Positions 1 to 10,914 of a stretch of DNA of 64,000 nucleotides are shown one piece after another; the stretch's first letter is position 1, and each line of letters starts with the position of its first letter. The DNA comes from Rhizomucor pusillus. Taxonomy: Eukaryota; Mucoromycota; Mucoromycetes; Mucorales; Lichtheimiaceae. The notes below the pieces were generated by a model. It was not told the origin of the DNA. It ran no database searches and worked only from the letters and a program-made list of their open reading frames with translations. Location of the stretch: assembly GCA_900175165.2 (NCBI GenBank), contig FWWN02000565.1, positions 20,505 to 84,504 on the forward strand, written 5' to 3'. The translations under genes were made by a program, and so were the position numbers.

Positions 1-993
1 TCTGATCTTTGGCTGCTTCTTTTTCAATTTCTCAACAGATGTCGCTGAGGTCTCTGTATCGGTATCGCTTTCTTCACCAGAGCTTTCTTTGGTGGAATCC
101 AATACGTTCTCTGTAGGAAGCAAGCTCTTCTTTACAGTAACAGTTTCCTTGCGAGGCAATCTGTTCAAGGTCACGAGCAAACCTTCCAATCCAGTCTCAT
201 CTGATTGCTAAGTGAACACGTGTGTGTAAGCATCGTCGGAAACCATTATACTTCCATCTCGCCGGAAATACTTGCCTGAATCTCTGCAAACACTTTTTTC
301 TTGTCAAACATGTCAAGATTGGCTTGAAAGTCAAACTCTTTGCCTTTAAATCCATCTACATCCTCATCTTCCCAGCCATTCATTTGTCGTGGTCTGTTGG
401 ATTTTTTTGCTATCGAATGCAATAAGCGAAAACCATCAATGTTCTTTTCAATAACAAAAGACATTTACTGTTGGATGATGCTGATTTTACTGGCACGACA
501 GGGCTCTAAATTCCAATTCTTGTAAGATCATCATCGCTAAGCAACTACTACCAGTAGTACGTACTTTAGCGTGACGAGTATCTGCCCTTCGCTGCTCTGC
601 TGCTGCACGGTTAGCATTGTTGTTGCCGCTTTGCTGTTTCTTCCTTTTGGTGGCACCGCCGCCGCCCGCGGTGCTCCCGCTGCTGTCAGTGCTTTTTGAC
701 GGCTCTCGTTTTGCCTCAGCAAGCACTTGAAGATCTGCAATGTCTGCGCCAACGACACCATAGATAGGTGTATACAAAGGTGGCTGTCCAGGGAATTCCA
801 GTTGCACTGATAGGAGAGACGGTTTCGGTAAAGACGGGCGAATGCAGAGTTTCAAAGATATACCACATCACAGTGTACCTTCTTTCAAAGTCATTTCATG
901 CGAAGAGAGTTCAATGTGGCCCACGAATCCGGTCACTTGGAGACCGGTCCTTAGCCGGACAGTAACGTGTGCTCCAATGTACTTGTCGGCCAT
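1..993 (-). CDS. EDC3: Enhancer of mRNA decapping 3 (EDC3), 5' part only
   Basis: EDC3 is a P-body scaffold that binds Dcp2 and the helicase Dhh1/DDX6 to promote mRNA decapping. The minus-strand ATG at 993 opens an LSm domain (MADKYIGAHVTVRLRTGLQV). A first intron starts at about 878, and exon 2 from about 806 completes the LSm fold (YTPIYGVVGADIADLQVL). A Ser/Gly/Asn-rich linker follows, then the diagnostic FDF motif near 290-340 (EFDFQANLDMFDKKKVFAEI), which binds Dhh1. Another intron ends near 210, and the reading continues into an acidic, Ser-rich linker at the left edge. The C-terminal YjeF_N dimerisation domain would lie outside the window. Exon borders between 460 and 570 are uncertain: one or two short introns are needed there. 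The family call is firm; the gene is cut by the window edge, not broken. Confidence 0.88.
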
Positions 994-3009
994 TGTTCGT
1001 TGTTGCGGAGGATAGTGATGCTATATAAAACCTGAAGGAAGAAGGAGTGGTGTCGTTCAAGCAGCAGTCCGACTGAGACTGAACTGGGATGACAACTGCC
1101 GCCAGCGCTTGCATGCAGCAGCGTAGGAAGGCAGTATTAATCACTTCCAAGCATAGTCGTATGCTAATGCTTTGTAAATGGAGCAGCGTATTATTCATGT
1201 ACTCTGTATTCCCTTTGGTATCCGAACATTCTCAATGGAATATATGTCCATTACGTCTATGGGTTTTAGTAACATGCCCAAAGTTCGTCAATGCTAAATA
1301 GTTGGAAGGTCTATTCCACCAGAGGATAAGGTTTTCCACTGCAGTTTCAGTGGATAGCATCCAGTAGTGTATGATCTCTTGACAGTTGTCATGATATCTT
1401 TTACTCTACGGTTTTACTCTACAGTTTACTCCTGGAACCGAGAGGTCATTGCAACAGGGGCAGAGCAGACAACGTTTCTGGATGCAAGTGCTGCGTGTGA
1501 GTTAATTGCAGTAATCATGGATGATAGAGATGAAGTGTTTAGTATTTTTTTGCTTTACTCTCAATGGGTTCCACTATAACTCACCTCAGGGCAGAGGCAT
1601 AGACGACACAAGCGTTAACTTGTGAGGATTGATTTCGTCACAATCACCAAAAATTCGAAAAGTTTGTAACAACCATGAGCGAGGTTATAAATTTGTGTAT
1701 GGATACTACCTTGATTGCTAGCAACTCAACGTTGCTGTATTTTCACGATTGAATTTTGAGCATTTGGCTGGTGCTACCCTACTGATAGAATTTATATTTT
1801 CTTGTTTTATCAAAACCTCTGGTCTCTTTTCTTTCCTTGCCCTAACCGTGATTACTTTTTGGAATGCAGAAGTGACATCCTGGTAGTCTAAATTCCTTTG
1901 ATCTCACTGTTTTCAAGTCTTTGCCGTTGTCAAGCACGCGATTACTGCTAGATATTAGAATTCAGCCTGTCAGACACGACAGTATCCATTTTTCAAACAT
2001 GCTTTAGAGCCGGATACACACCCCACATATATTTTTATTGTTTCTGGATTGTACAAAGTCCGCGAAAGATATAATAGGCGAAGATCGTTGCATTATATCA
2101 CGACACCCCGTCTCCCCGGTCTCTCTCCGTGGAGTATCAATTTCAGAAAATTAGATTGGTTGTGATCCTTGATAAGATACTGCTCACAGCTAATAATCCT
2201 AATCCACGGAGAAATAGCAAGAATCCATATAGCGTTTCTGATTCACAATGCGCATGCCAACTTGTTAGAAAGTCCTTGACTTAGAAGCTTTGCATCTGTC
2301 AGAGCATCTGTCCAGACAGCGGCTAATCCGATTCGAGAGAGGATTGCTAAATCTATTCAGAATCGTGCAACTAGCAACAGGCAATGGGACTTTGATATCC
2401 TCCAGAATCAGTCAGCGGAGATCCGTGCATCCAATGGACTCCAAGAACTCCGTTTGCCCGACGACTGCACGGTGCAGCAGCAGTCGGACACCTGTGTGAA
2501 ATAAGGCGTCCACAAATAAAGCGGGACTAAACAGCGATCAAGTACAGCTGCAGCCGCGGAAACAAGACAAGAAAATGTCCAGGACAACAACGTGGTGTCG
2601 CGATGGTCGTACAAGAATACACGCCCAAGCCTTCTTTCTTTGCCACGGACCGCCAAATAGTACAAATATTACAATAATACTGAATAAACTCAAGAAAAAG
2701 CTTCGATGCTGTCACACCAGCAACCCGGTTACTTAAAGGTGGCTTCTTTTACTTTGCTATTACCCACTGCCTTTTCCCTGCTGGAGACATAGAAATGTGT
2801 TCACTTGTTGGCAGTCCCAGAGCTTCGGATGATGTGGGGTGGGAAGTTGATGATAAGAAAATGAGACATCTCCAACGAGTACAGCTTGGATTAAGCCCGG
2901 TGATGCGGGATTTCAATGCTATCTTTGGCCGCTCGGGTTTTCTTGATCAGCGGGGGACTTCCACTTTATATTCGCTTCTTTATTTTATCGCCCTTTTTTA
3001 CCATAGTCA
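994..3009. other. Spacer between EDC3 and the bHLH gene
   Basis: About 2 kb shared by two divergent promoters. ORFs here are short and look random, except for one exon-like stretch listed separately at 2280-2504. A TATA-like tatataaaa lies near 1021, just outside the EDC3 start. No RNA gene, repeat or mobile element was recognised. Confidence 0.5.
2280..2504 (+). pseudogene. Orphan exon-like fragment, unrecognised
   Basis: An open frame of about 74 codons ends at a TAA at 2502-2504. It is preceded by a good intron end (cttgacttag), but no matching upstream exon was found. The composition is protein-like: charged and helical, with NPIRERIAKSIQNRATSNRQ followed by a WDFDILQNQSAEIRASNGLQ stretch. 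I do not recognise the family. It may be the last exon of a decayed gene, the end of a gene whose earlier exons I missed, or chance. Confidence 0.25.
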
Positions 3010-4622
3010 ATGGAATATAGCTCGTTTGACTTTGGAACTTCGTCGGGAGGTTTCAAAAGCAACTATGTGTCGGCTCCCGATCACGACCACTCGATCGACG
3101 CAGCAGCTGATTTCTTCTCATTCGCCGATGCTTCTGGCGATTTCGAGCATCTTGACAGTTCTGCGACAGAGCACCCTCTACAGCTGCACCAGCATACGCA
3201 AAAGATAGATACAACTTTTCACGAGCCGCAACTGACGCCTAGCGGGCGAGACGGCAGTGCGTTCACCGGTAGCAGCGTACTTACAGGGCACAATCCAGAA
3301 TACGCAATGTCCCCGTTGCAGATATCATCGCATGCATCCAATATGGTTCACCTGCGCGAAAGTAATGCTGCTCCCAATGGATTTGATGGTTTTGCTGATG
3401 AAGAGGTAAACAAAAGATAAGAAGCGCTTACACATGCACAAGCATGAATATTAAACGAAATGTATCCTGCAGGAATTTTTCAGCCCTTTGGAGTCGCCGG
3501 CGATCGCACCTACATATGACCGTAACAACCAGCCCTATACCCACGTTTCGATGCAAAGCTGCATCAACGAAGCCACTTTCTCGCCTTTAACGTCTCCAGC
3601 ACTCCACGCGATGCCCCAGCCTTACCATGGCAACAGCAGCAGCAATAACAACTTTGAGCAGCAGCCACCGGCAGCAGGTGCTGGCAGCGAGCAGTCGCCG
3701 GAAAGCATTCTGCAGCAAAAGCTGGCTATGATAGAGAGACAGCAGCAGCAGCTTCGTTCGGCACATTGGCAGCTCCAGGGAAGCAACGCTGGTGCCAGCG
3801 TCAATAGCACTAGCAGCGGTGCAGTCGTATCAGGGGTGGCTAGCAACGCAACGCAGGAGTCAATGCAACAAACACAACTAATAACAAACAGTCCACATGT
3901 AACTGCAACAGCGATAAACAGCGCCAACAACAGCAATACGGCCGTTTCGCAACCACAGCCAAAGGAAACTGGATTTATAGCGCCAGCAACACCTTCGCTT
4001 CTCATGAAACTAGGTGGTGGCGGAGGAACTGCTCCGAATCTTCCCGGCAACCACTCTGCTGCAGTTGACAATATGGCGTCTCTACCAGCGGCAATTATAC
4101 AAGACAAGTCGACAACAACTGGCAACAATACATCGTTCAAAAAGACAACAGGCTCAAAAAGACGGAGAGTTACGCGGTCCTCGGCCGCGTTTACATCACC
4201 AGGCCTTGCGCCTACAGCACACGTGTCACCTCGATTCCCTCCAACTGACCCAACCATAGCAGCGTTAGTCTCACCTGCAGCGCTTCGTCCTCACGTTCCA
4301 GTTTCATCTTCTCCTCGGGCCCTGAAACCGTTAATATCACCATCACTGCAGCCGAACGGAAAGCGCCTGTCCGCGATCGAAGAGCAGGCAGCTGTGGCGG
4401 CGCTTGCCACAAAGAGCAACTACCAGAATATGCGAGAAGGAAAAGCAAAGAGTCTCGGCATTGATTTCTCGTCCAGCTTCCAATCCGGTATAGAGAACCG
4501 TAGATCAGCACACAAGGCTGCCGAGCAAAAACGGCGTGACACTTTGAAACAAAGTTTCGATGCTTTGCGCAAAGAAATTGCAGACGCGGTCCTGGATCCC
4601 GAGGAGAGCAGTAGTAACAACG

Positions 4623-4660
<38 letters not shown>

Positions 4661-4888
4661 GGTAACAAGAGCGATGCTGGATCATCGGAAGACTCCAAGG
4701 AGCAGAAAGACAAGGCCGTCAAGCAGATGAGCAAAGTAACGTTAATACAGCATGCGTACGAATATATCGTACGGCTCAAGAGCGAAAACCGGCGCAAGGA
4801 CAATGAAATGGCAAAACTGCGTGAGCAGGTGCGCTCCCTCCAAAGTCAATTGAATGATCAGCCGACAAGAAACACAAATAACAGTTAA
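3010..4888 (+). CDS. bHLH leucine-zipper transcription factor (Pho4/NUC-1- or Max-like)
   Basis: Two exons, 3010-3405 and 3473-4888, give about 603 residues. The intron is phase 0 and ends in cctgcag. The first ~470 residues are Ser/Gln/Asn/Ala-rich and probably disordered, including activation-type acidic/aromatic patches at the N-terminus. The basic region around residues 479-488 reads HKAAEQKRRD, with His479, Glu483 and Arg487 at the positions that read CACGTG in class B bHLH proteins. Helix 1 (LKQSFDALRKEIADAV) is followed by a very long loop with an Asn run and Ser/Asp/Lys residues. Helix 2 (SKVTLIQHAYEYIVRLK) and a short leucine zipper end the protein. The AEQ.RR core resembles Pho4/NUC-1, but Max/INO-type assignment remains possible. 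It should act as a nuclear dimer on E-boxes. Confidence 0.85.
4623..4659 (+). repeat. AAT trinucleotide microsatellite in coding sequence
   Basis: About twelve AAT units lie in frame and encode asparagine inside the loop of the bHLH domain. Such tracts change length easily, so loop length may differ between strains without shifting the frame. Confidence 0.9.
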
Positions 4889-5020
4889 TATTTGAAGGAT
4901 GGGGCTCTTACGTCATTTGTATTTCTTTCCACTCACGTTTAAAGTGTCCTTTTGTTTTCTCGTTTGATTTGTTGTTTTCTTTCCTCTCTTTCTCCTTACT
5001 GTACATTTTTTTCAATCTAT

Positions 5021-6640
5021 ATGCATTTCTCTTTCAAATCATTATTAAACTTGCATCACTCGAAATCGGATAAACAACCAAACCACAAACTTCCATCGTC
5101 TGCTGGCAGCCATCCAAAAGCTGAAATTTCAGATACTCCTCGCGACCACAAGGAGCAAGCAACGTCAAACTCACAAACGCTAGACCAGCAGGTCCCTGGT
5201 ACCACCCAGCAACATACAGACGCAAAGCACCAGCAGCATCATACTGCCAAAGCTTCGCGGTTCGAAGTCCTGAAAGATGGCAGGCACATCCATCACCTTG
5301 CAGGGCCCATGCAGGCGGGTCGGGTAGCATCCTCCTTGAACGACCTGGTGGACTTGCTCCAGCGTGACTCGAGCAAGATCTTCCGTCGCTGGGGAGTTGG
5401 TAACGACGATGCGGCGTCTCTGCAGCAAGAACGCACAGCCATCGATGCTACGCTGCATCGCAATCCTTCGGATGCGTCTGTCTCTGAGAAATGGGGCAAG
5501 TGTCAACACGTTATAGGCAAGGGTGCCTTTGGAACCATCAGGGTTGCACATAGCTCGGGAGTAGTCCCTGGAGAGCGGCTTTATGCAGTCAAGGTATTAT
5601 AATAACCATAAAAAGATAATGAGCTTCTTGTTGTTGTCCCCTTGGTTCTCAACCCTCCCGTTTATCCCCTCCCTTTCGTCTCAACTGCAATCTTTCAGGA
5701 ACTTCGCAGACGGCACTCTGAAACGGTTGAAAAGTACATCAAGCGCGTAACATCCGAGTTTTGCATCTCTTCGACGCTCAAGCACACGAACGTTGTGCAG
5801 ACATTTGATCTGCTGCCGCTCAACGAAACCTCGCGTGTGTTCTGCCAAGTCATGGAATACTGCGACGGTGGCGATCTGTTTACGTTAATTGCAGAGACGA
5901 CCCGGGGACTAGAGCCCGCCGAGTGTAACTGTTTTTTCAAACAGCTTATGCACGGTGTTGCATTTCTGCATAGAATGGGTGTCGTGCACCGTGATCTGAA
6001 ACCGGAGAACTTGCTGCTGACAGCCGATGGGTGTCTCAAGATTTCGGATTTTGGTTCTGCGGAAGGTCACGCAATAGATCAGGAGCAGCAAATTGACGAA
6101 GATGCAGCATTCTACAGCTCTGGACTGGTCGGCTCAGAACCGTACATTGCACCGGAAGAGTTCATTCAGGATGCATACGATGCAAAGAAGGCGGATGTCT
6201 GGAGCTGCGCCGTCATATACATGGTGATGAAAACCGGGCGTAATATGTGGCAGATCGCCAGAGAAGGCGTGGATGATGATTACGACCGGTTCATCAAGTT
6301 TCGTCGTTTGCTGGAAGAAGAGCGGCAAAAGGTACAGATGGCCAGAGCAAAAAGCGCAGCGGAGGGCGATGCTGGAAACTCCAGGCAGCAGCAACAAGAT
6401 ATCGAGCAAGCGCGCGAGACGATCAAGAGACGAGCCAAGGAAGCCAAGTGTCTCGCTCTGGAGGGTCTCGAGTACGGTGCCAAAAGATTGATCTATCGGA
6501 TGCTCGATCCAGACCCGGCAAGACGTATATCGACGTACCAGGTATTGAAAAATGAATGGTTGCTGCAAGTTTACACTTGCCACACGCCGGTCGTCTCCTC
6601 AACGCCGCCGACAACCGAACCATCGTCGTCCTCGACTTAA
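5021..6640 (+). CDS. Serine/threonine kinase, HAL4/SAT4 (NPR/HAL) family
   Basis: Kinases of this fungal family regulate plasma-membrane transporters such as the Trk potassium system and respond to salt or nutrient stress. Exons 5021-5593 and 5699-6640 give 504 residues, and splicing joins YAVK to ELRRR as in HAL4-type kinases. Visible motifs: Gly loop IGKGAFG (165-171), catalytic Lys191, HRDLKPEN with the catalytic Asp near 290, DFG Asp near 308, and the family-typical GSEPYIAPEEF activation segment. An insertion rich in Lys, Gln and Glu lies near the C-terminal lobe, before RMLDPDPARRIS. The first ~155 residues are a polar, probably regulatory region. The ATG at 5021 is the first in frame; the open frame further upstream lacks an ATG. 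The gene begins only about 130 nt after the bHLH stop. Confidence 0.88.
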
Positions 6641-7372
6641 CGTCACTTAGTAAACAATAACTTGTAAATAATCATACCTATGTCATCATATATTAAATAC
6701 GTACGTCAATGAAAAATACACAGTGCTGAATGTAATTACTATTACAAGTGTAAGAACCAGAGTAAATAAGATATCTTTTCGTCCTTTTATAGACCCCTAT
6801 CCCCGACGTCTCGGGCCGTGTGGTTTGACGGTATTTCAGGCATTGTCGGAATTTGGAGTGAGCAAGAGGTTCCTGGCTGGTTGGGCTGTGCAAGCGTTTC
6901 AAATATGGGGGATGGTATGATGCAATGGTTAACGTTCTCGGGAACGAAAAAAATCCCGTCCCGTCGAGAGATTCGTTTTTTGTTTGAGTCCGTTTAGCAG
7001 AAATAAAAAAAAAAGAAACAAGCAAGCAAGGAGAGGTAGAGAAGCGTGTGTGTTGATTTGGGCAAACTCAAAAGCAGTCAATGTGGGAAGCACCACCACC
7101 ACCACCAACCAAAAGAAGGCCCACCAACAAGGGCTAAACAGCAACCTTGTCCACTCCTTGGCCAATTGGAGCTTCTTCTGAATCCAAATTTTTCCATCTT
7201 TCCACGGCCCTTTTCCTGCTCTTCTTTAAGCTTTTACGCCGTTCCCGGCTTCGCGTTGGCTAATCTTTCAAGGCTCAGGTACAGTTGTCCCTAGAATCTC
7301 GGAATCACCCTTGGCTCGTGCGTGAACCTAAGCATACCTCTGCTACTTAGAGCGGTGTTGTACGTAAACACT
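6641..7372. other. Spacer, 3' UTR of kinase and promoter of FYR-domain gene
   Basis: About 730 nt of AT-rich sequence with A runs and a short CAC repeat near 7092. No coding signal was seen. Confidence 0.5.
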
Positions 7373-9188
7373 ATGGACACTGCGGCGGCGGCGCAAGCAC
7401 AGCCCAGGGCTGCTGCTGCTGCTCTTGTTTCTGAAGAGAAATATAAATTGCTCAAACGACGACTGCGGGAAGTGAGCGAGGTAAAAGAGAGAGAGAAAGA
7501 GAGCTGGATAATATAATTGGATACCCGCGTTAACTTGCAGTTGCTCTCGATGCAGCGGAACGAAACATTGGCCAATGAATTGAATCATGCTAAGAAGCGG
7601 CTACGGCACCTGGCAAAGGAGAAAAAGTGAGTATACAGTATATCCTAATTTTAAACTATATGCTAAGCTAACGCTGTCAAATATCTAGCATGCTGCTCGA
7701 GCGGATATGTAGGCACGACTATTATCCTCGCCCCGAAAAGCGGGGAAATTATGGAACCGACACCATCCAGGATCATCAGCAACAACGACAACAGCAGCGA
7801 GAAGAGGAACAAACAAATCGTCGTCGTCACAGTCTCGGACCCGTTGCCGATTCTCCTCCTTCACCGTTTCATTCTCGCAGCACTGACAGACGCTCAGCCG
7901 ACGGCTCGTCTCCACCAACCTTTCGCGTGGATCTATCCGTGGATGCATCTTCACCCAGCACAGTATCTGACGAAACTCTCAACAATCCATCACAGCCTAT
8001 TATGGAAATCATGTATCAAGACGGCAGAATGGTCCCATCCTCGCGTCCAAAACGAATGCGCCGAGGCCCAGTGGAACCCAAGATGCGCCGCGTCCAGCCA
8101 CTGGAAAGAGATCCAGTTACAGGAGAGTATAAACTGCCGGCACGCGTGGGTATCCTGACAGTCCATTCGCTTGGTCGCGTTGTGCCTTTACCTGCATATC
8201 ACAATGATCGATACATATGGCCTCCAGGCTTCAAGGTTAGCAGGTACGGATGGCTACAAAACTGTCAAGTAAATGTAAAGACTCACACCTAAGGGATCAA
8301 AGGACCTATCTAAGCATGGTAAATCCAAATGGAAATACAGTCTATACCTGCTCAGTCGAAGAAAATGGCGAGCAAGGACCAAGAGTAAGTCCCTTTCCAT
8401 AACGATACAGCAACGGTTCCGCGACTAACTATTCATTCCCTCAAGTTCCGAGTCGTTGCTGACGATTGCCCTGACCGGCCCATAGTAGCCAACTCTGCTA
8501 CCGGCGTGTGGACTGCGATTGTAAAGAAGGCCAATGAAATCCGGAACCGGGACCACTCGAATTCAGGTATTGCTAATAGCCACATCGTTGGGAATATAAC
8601 TGTGGATGTAAACTCTTTTGCTTTTTGATAGCCTCGGGACCCGATTACTATGGTTTCACCCATGCAACCATTGCCAAGATGATCCAAGACCTTCCTGGTG
8701 CGGACAAGTGCAAGAACTATATCTGGCAAGAGTTTGGAGAAATGCATCAAAGGACAGCGGCAGGCGTAGCAGCAGCAGCGCAAAAGAAGTTAACAAATCT
8801 TGAGATTATGGGGAGCGCAAATAAAAGAGCACCAACGCAATCACAGCAGCAGCAGCAGCAACAACAGCAGCCGCAACAGCAGCAGTATCCATCTTCATCG
8901 CCGATACCAACAGGAACTGCACCTGCATCTGTCCCGTCGCTGCTGCCGCCGCCGCCTCCACAAACATCTGCTGCTGCTATTGGTGCTTACAATGATGTAC
9001 GCGTGGAGCCGCCACCTCCGGAACCTCTGGTCAGCCGTCCTTACGATCCCATCATGGTCAAAAGAGAGCCAGTGGACCATCCCACACTTGTGCCCCTGCA
9101 ATTGCAGCATCCTCCTCTTCTGCACTCGCACTCACATCCTCCCCATCCGCACACCCAACCTCATCCTCACCCGTCTTCGCATATTTAG
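7373..9188 (+). CDS. FYRN/FYRC-domain nuclear protein, TBRG1-like
   Basis: FYRN and FYRC motifs form one folded module found in chromatin proteins (MLL/trithorax, TBRG1). Six exons (7373-7480, 7541-7626, 7689-8243, 8303-8384, 8446-8566, 8632-9188) stay in phase and give 502 residues. Residues ~15-70 form a basic coiled coil (KYKLLKRRLREV, then NELNHAKKRLRHLAKEK). A disordered Arg/Ser-rich linker follows. FYRN starts near residue 219 (VGILTVHSLGRVVPLPAYHN) and crosses two introns. FYRC contains SGPDYYGFTHATIAKMIQDL and ends near 345. The tail is rich in Gln, Pro and His and includes a VKREP motif that could be sumoylated. There is no SET domain, so a TBRG1-type cofactor role is more likely than a methyltransferase. 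The molecular function is inferred from domains only. Confidence 0.85.
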
Positions 9189-9476
9189 TTTAGTATATAT
9201 GCATATATTAGCTAAGACCTCGTTTGCTTCATACATGGCATAAACAGTCAACCTGGCAAATACACTCTTAAGGTAGTGTTATCCTTGCAAAATTCAATTT
9301 TACGTTGCAAGATCAAGGTTATATTACTTTATCAAAGGTTCCCAGCCGTCAGCAGAAGTTCAGAGTAGCAGTCACGATCCAGGCATCGGGGTTGTTTACA
9401 AGAGGACCCTCGTTGGAGCCAGAGAGACCTTCCTCGCTAGGGCTATTATCTTTTAAGGCATATTCTATTGACAGCC
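9189..9476. other. Short intergenic region before QCR7
   Basis: About 290 nt containing the QCR7 promoter. No gene or repeat was seen. Confidence 0.5.
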
Positions 9477-9956
9477 ATGTCCATCACCTTGAAGCATTTC
9501 GTCCAGAACTCCAAGTTCCTTTCCGGCCTCTTGAAGCCTGCCGCTGGCTTGTACGCCAACGCCGCCGGCTACAGACAGATCGGTAATTATACACACACAC
9601 ACAGAGAGACGACATCCAACCGTGATGTTTGAGAAGAATTGCAGTAACAAAAAGAGTTAACACTGATTTTTTCACGAAAAGGTCTCCGCTACGACGATTT
9701 GGTTGCTGAAGAGAGCGAGTTGGTCCAGGAAGCCCTTCGTCGTCTCGAGATTGCCGAACCCCGCGAAGCTTACGACCGTGCCTACCGTCTTCGCGTTGCT
9801 CAGCAATGCTCCTTGTCTCACACCTTGTTGCCCAAGGAACAATGGACCAAGCCCGAAAACGACAAGCGATACCTTCAGCCTTACATTGATGAAGTTGCCG
9901 CCGAGTTTGCTGAACGCGAAGCCTTCGATAACATCAAGGTTGCCCCTCGTCATTAA
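9477..9956 (+). CDS. QCR7: Cytochrome b-c1 complex subunit 7
   Basis: This is the ~14 kDa matrix-side subunit of respiratory complex III (ubiquinol-cytochrome c reductase). It contacts cytochrome b and helps assembly. Two exons, 9477-9582 and 9682-9956, make 126 residues, the usual family length. Recognisable segments are the N-terminal helix, GLRYDDLVAEE right after the intron, the LRRLEIAEPREAYDRAYRLR helix region and the KEQWTKPENDKRYLQPYID stretch near the C-terminus. Codon use is biased toward C-ending codons compared with neighbours, as expected for an abundant mitochondrial protein. A CA repeat lies inside the intron. Confidence 0.95.
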
Positions 9957-10302
9957 AAAATTACAACTGTTACCTTGCTCGAGGTCTTTTCATTTTTAGA
10001 GTCGACAACATCCAATGTTCAATATATATACTTTTTGCTCTACCCGTGCGCGTTTCTTGATCCCTGTGTCTCCCACACTGTAGGATGGATGAAACCTTTC
10101 TTGCTCAAAGATTTATATTCATATATGTATACATATGCGAAGAAAGGGAGAAAGTATCGAGGGCATATACAAGGATGAAAGAATAAGTACGACAACAAAC
10201 AAGAACAGGGAGCAGCTCACAGGGAGAGACGTAGATGGAAATTGTACAAGAGGAATGGGAAAGAGGAGGAAGGAGCAGTACAGCAACGACAAGGATTTGC
10301 TC

Positions 10303-10914
10303 TTACCGCGCCGTTGCAGCTGCCTGATTCTTGCTTTGTTGCTGCAACTGCAACTGCTGCTGTTGCTGCTGCTCCTCTTGCTGCTCCTGTTGGATCTGGA
10401 GCCGTTTTTTACGAAGTCTATCTACCTTGCTTTCTACTTCTTCAACCGTGAATTTTGACTTGTCGAATTTCCACTCGTACCACGTCGCAATTTCGCCTGT
10501 TCTTCCTTCGAGACACTTTTTAACAACGACGAGATGATCTCCGTTGCCGCGCGGTTGGTTGCTATTGATTATCTTTTCGTCGACCGGCAATCCAAGCGCC
10601 AGTCGTATCCATTCGTGGCCAAGATATTTTTCCTTGAGGCGCCGGCTTTGGATCTGCAGCTTCACTTTGGTCAGCGCCCGCGCAAACGACGACGACGAGC
10701 GGCTGGTGTTGTCAGTGGCTTCTTGTTCTTGCTCAGCAGCAGCAGCTTCTGAGGAAGCTTTGAGCGCTGCTGTGGCGACCGGAATCAAGTCAGAGAGCGC
10801 AGTTGACGGGTAACGTGAGAGCCGGCGATGGAGCTCGTTGGTGTGCCGGACCGCTCGGTTGTCCTTTACAACATCTGTCTGAGATGTCGAGTACGACAAG
10901 ACGCAGGTGTCCAT
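10303..10914 (-). CDS. Uncharacterised 203-residue protein
   Basis: A single-exon minus-strand ORF starts at ATG 10914. I do not recognise the family. Features seen: a polar N-terminal helical part (AVRHTNELHRRLSRYPSTAL), an Ala/Glu-rich middle, and a core that looks conserved (LKEKYLGHEWIRLALGLPVD, then GDHLVVVKKCLEGRTGEIAT followed by WYEWKF). A charged helix and a long Gln-rich tail encoded by CAG/CAA-type repeats end the protein. No signal peptide or membrane segment was seen. The open frame, balanced composition and Gln-rich end support a real gene. The function is unknown. Confidence 0.6.
   Translation of the reverse strand: MDTCVLSYSTSQTDVVKDNRAVRHTNELHRRLSRYPSTALSDLIPVATAALKASSEAAAAEQEQEATDNTSRSSSSFARALTKVKLQIQSRRLKEKYLGHEWIRLALGLPVDEKIINSNQPRGNGDHLVVVKKCLEGRTGEIATWYEWKFDKSKFTVEEVESKVDRLRKKRLQIQQEQQEEQQQQQQLQLQQQSKNQAAATAR

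Noticed and set aside
2795..3208. 137-codon plus ORF overlapping the bHLH start
   Set aside because: It is in a different frame from the bHLH exon and lacks protein character; the bHLH frame from 3010 is clearly the real one.
3622..4257. 211-codon minus-strand ORF
   Set aside because: It lies antisense to the Ser/Gln-rich part of the bHLH exon. Its Cys/Leu-rich composition is what the reverse of CAG/AAC-rich codons gives.
4952..5020. Upstream extension of the kinase frame
   Set aside because: The frame is open, but its first codon is TTG; the first ATG in frame is 5021.
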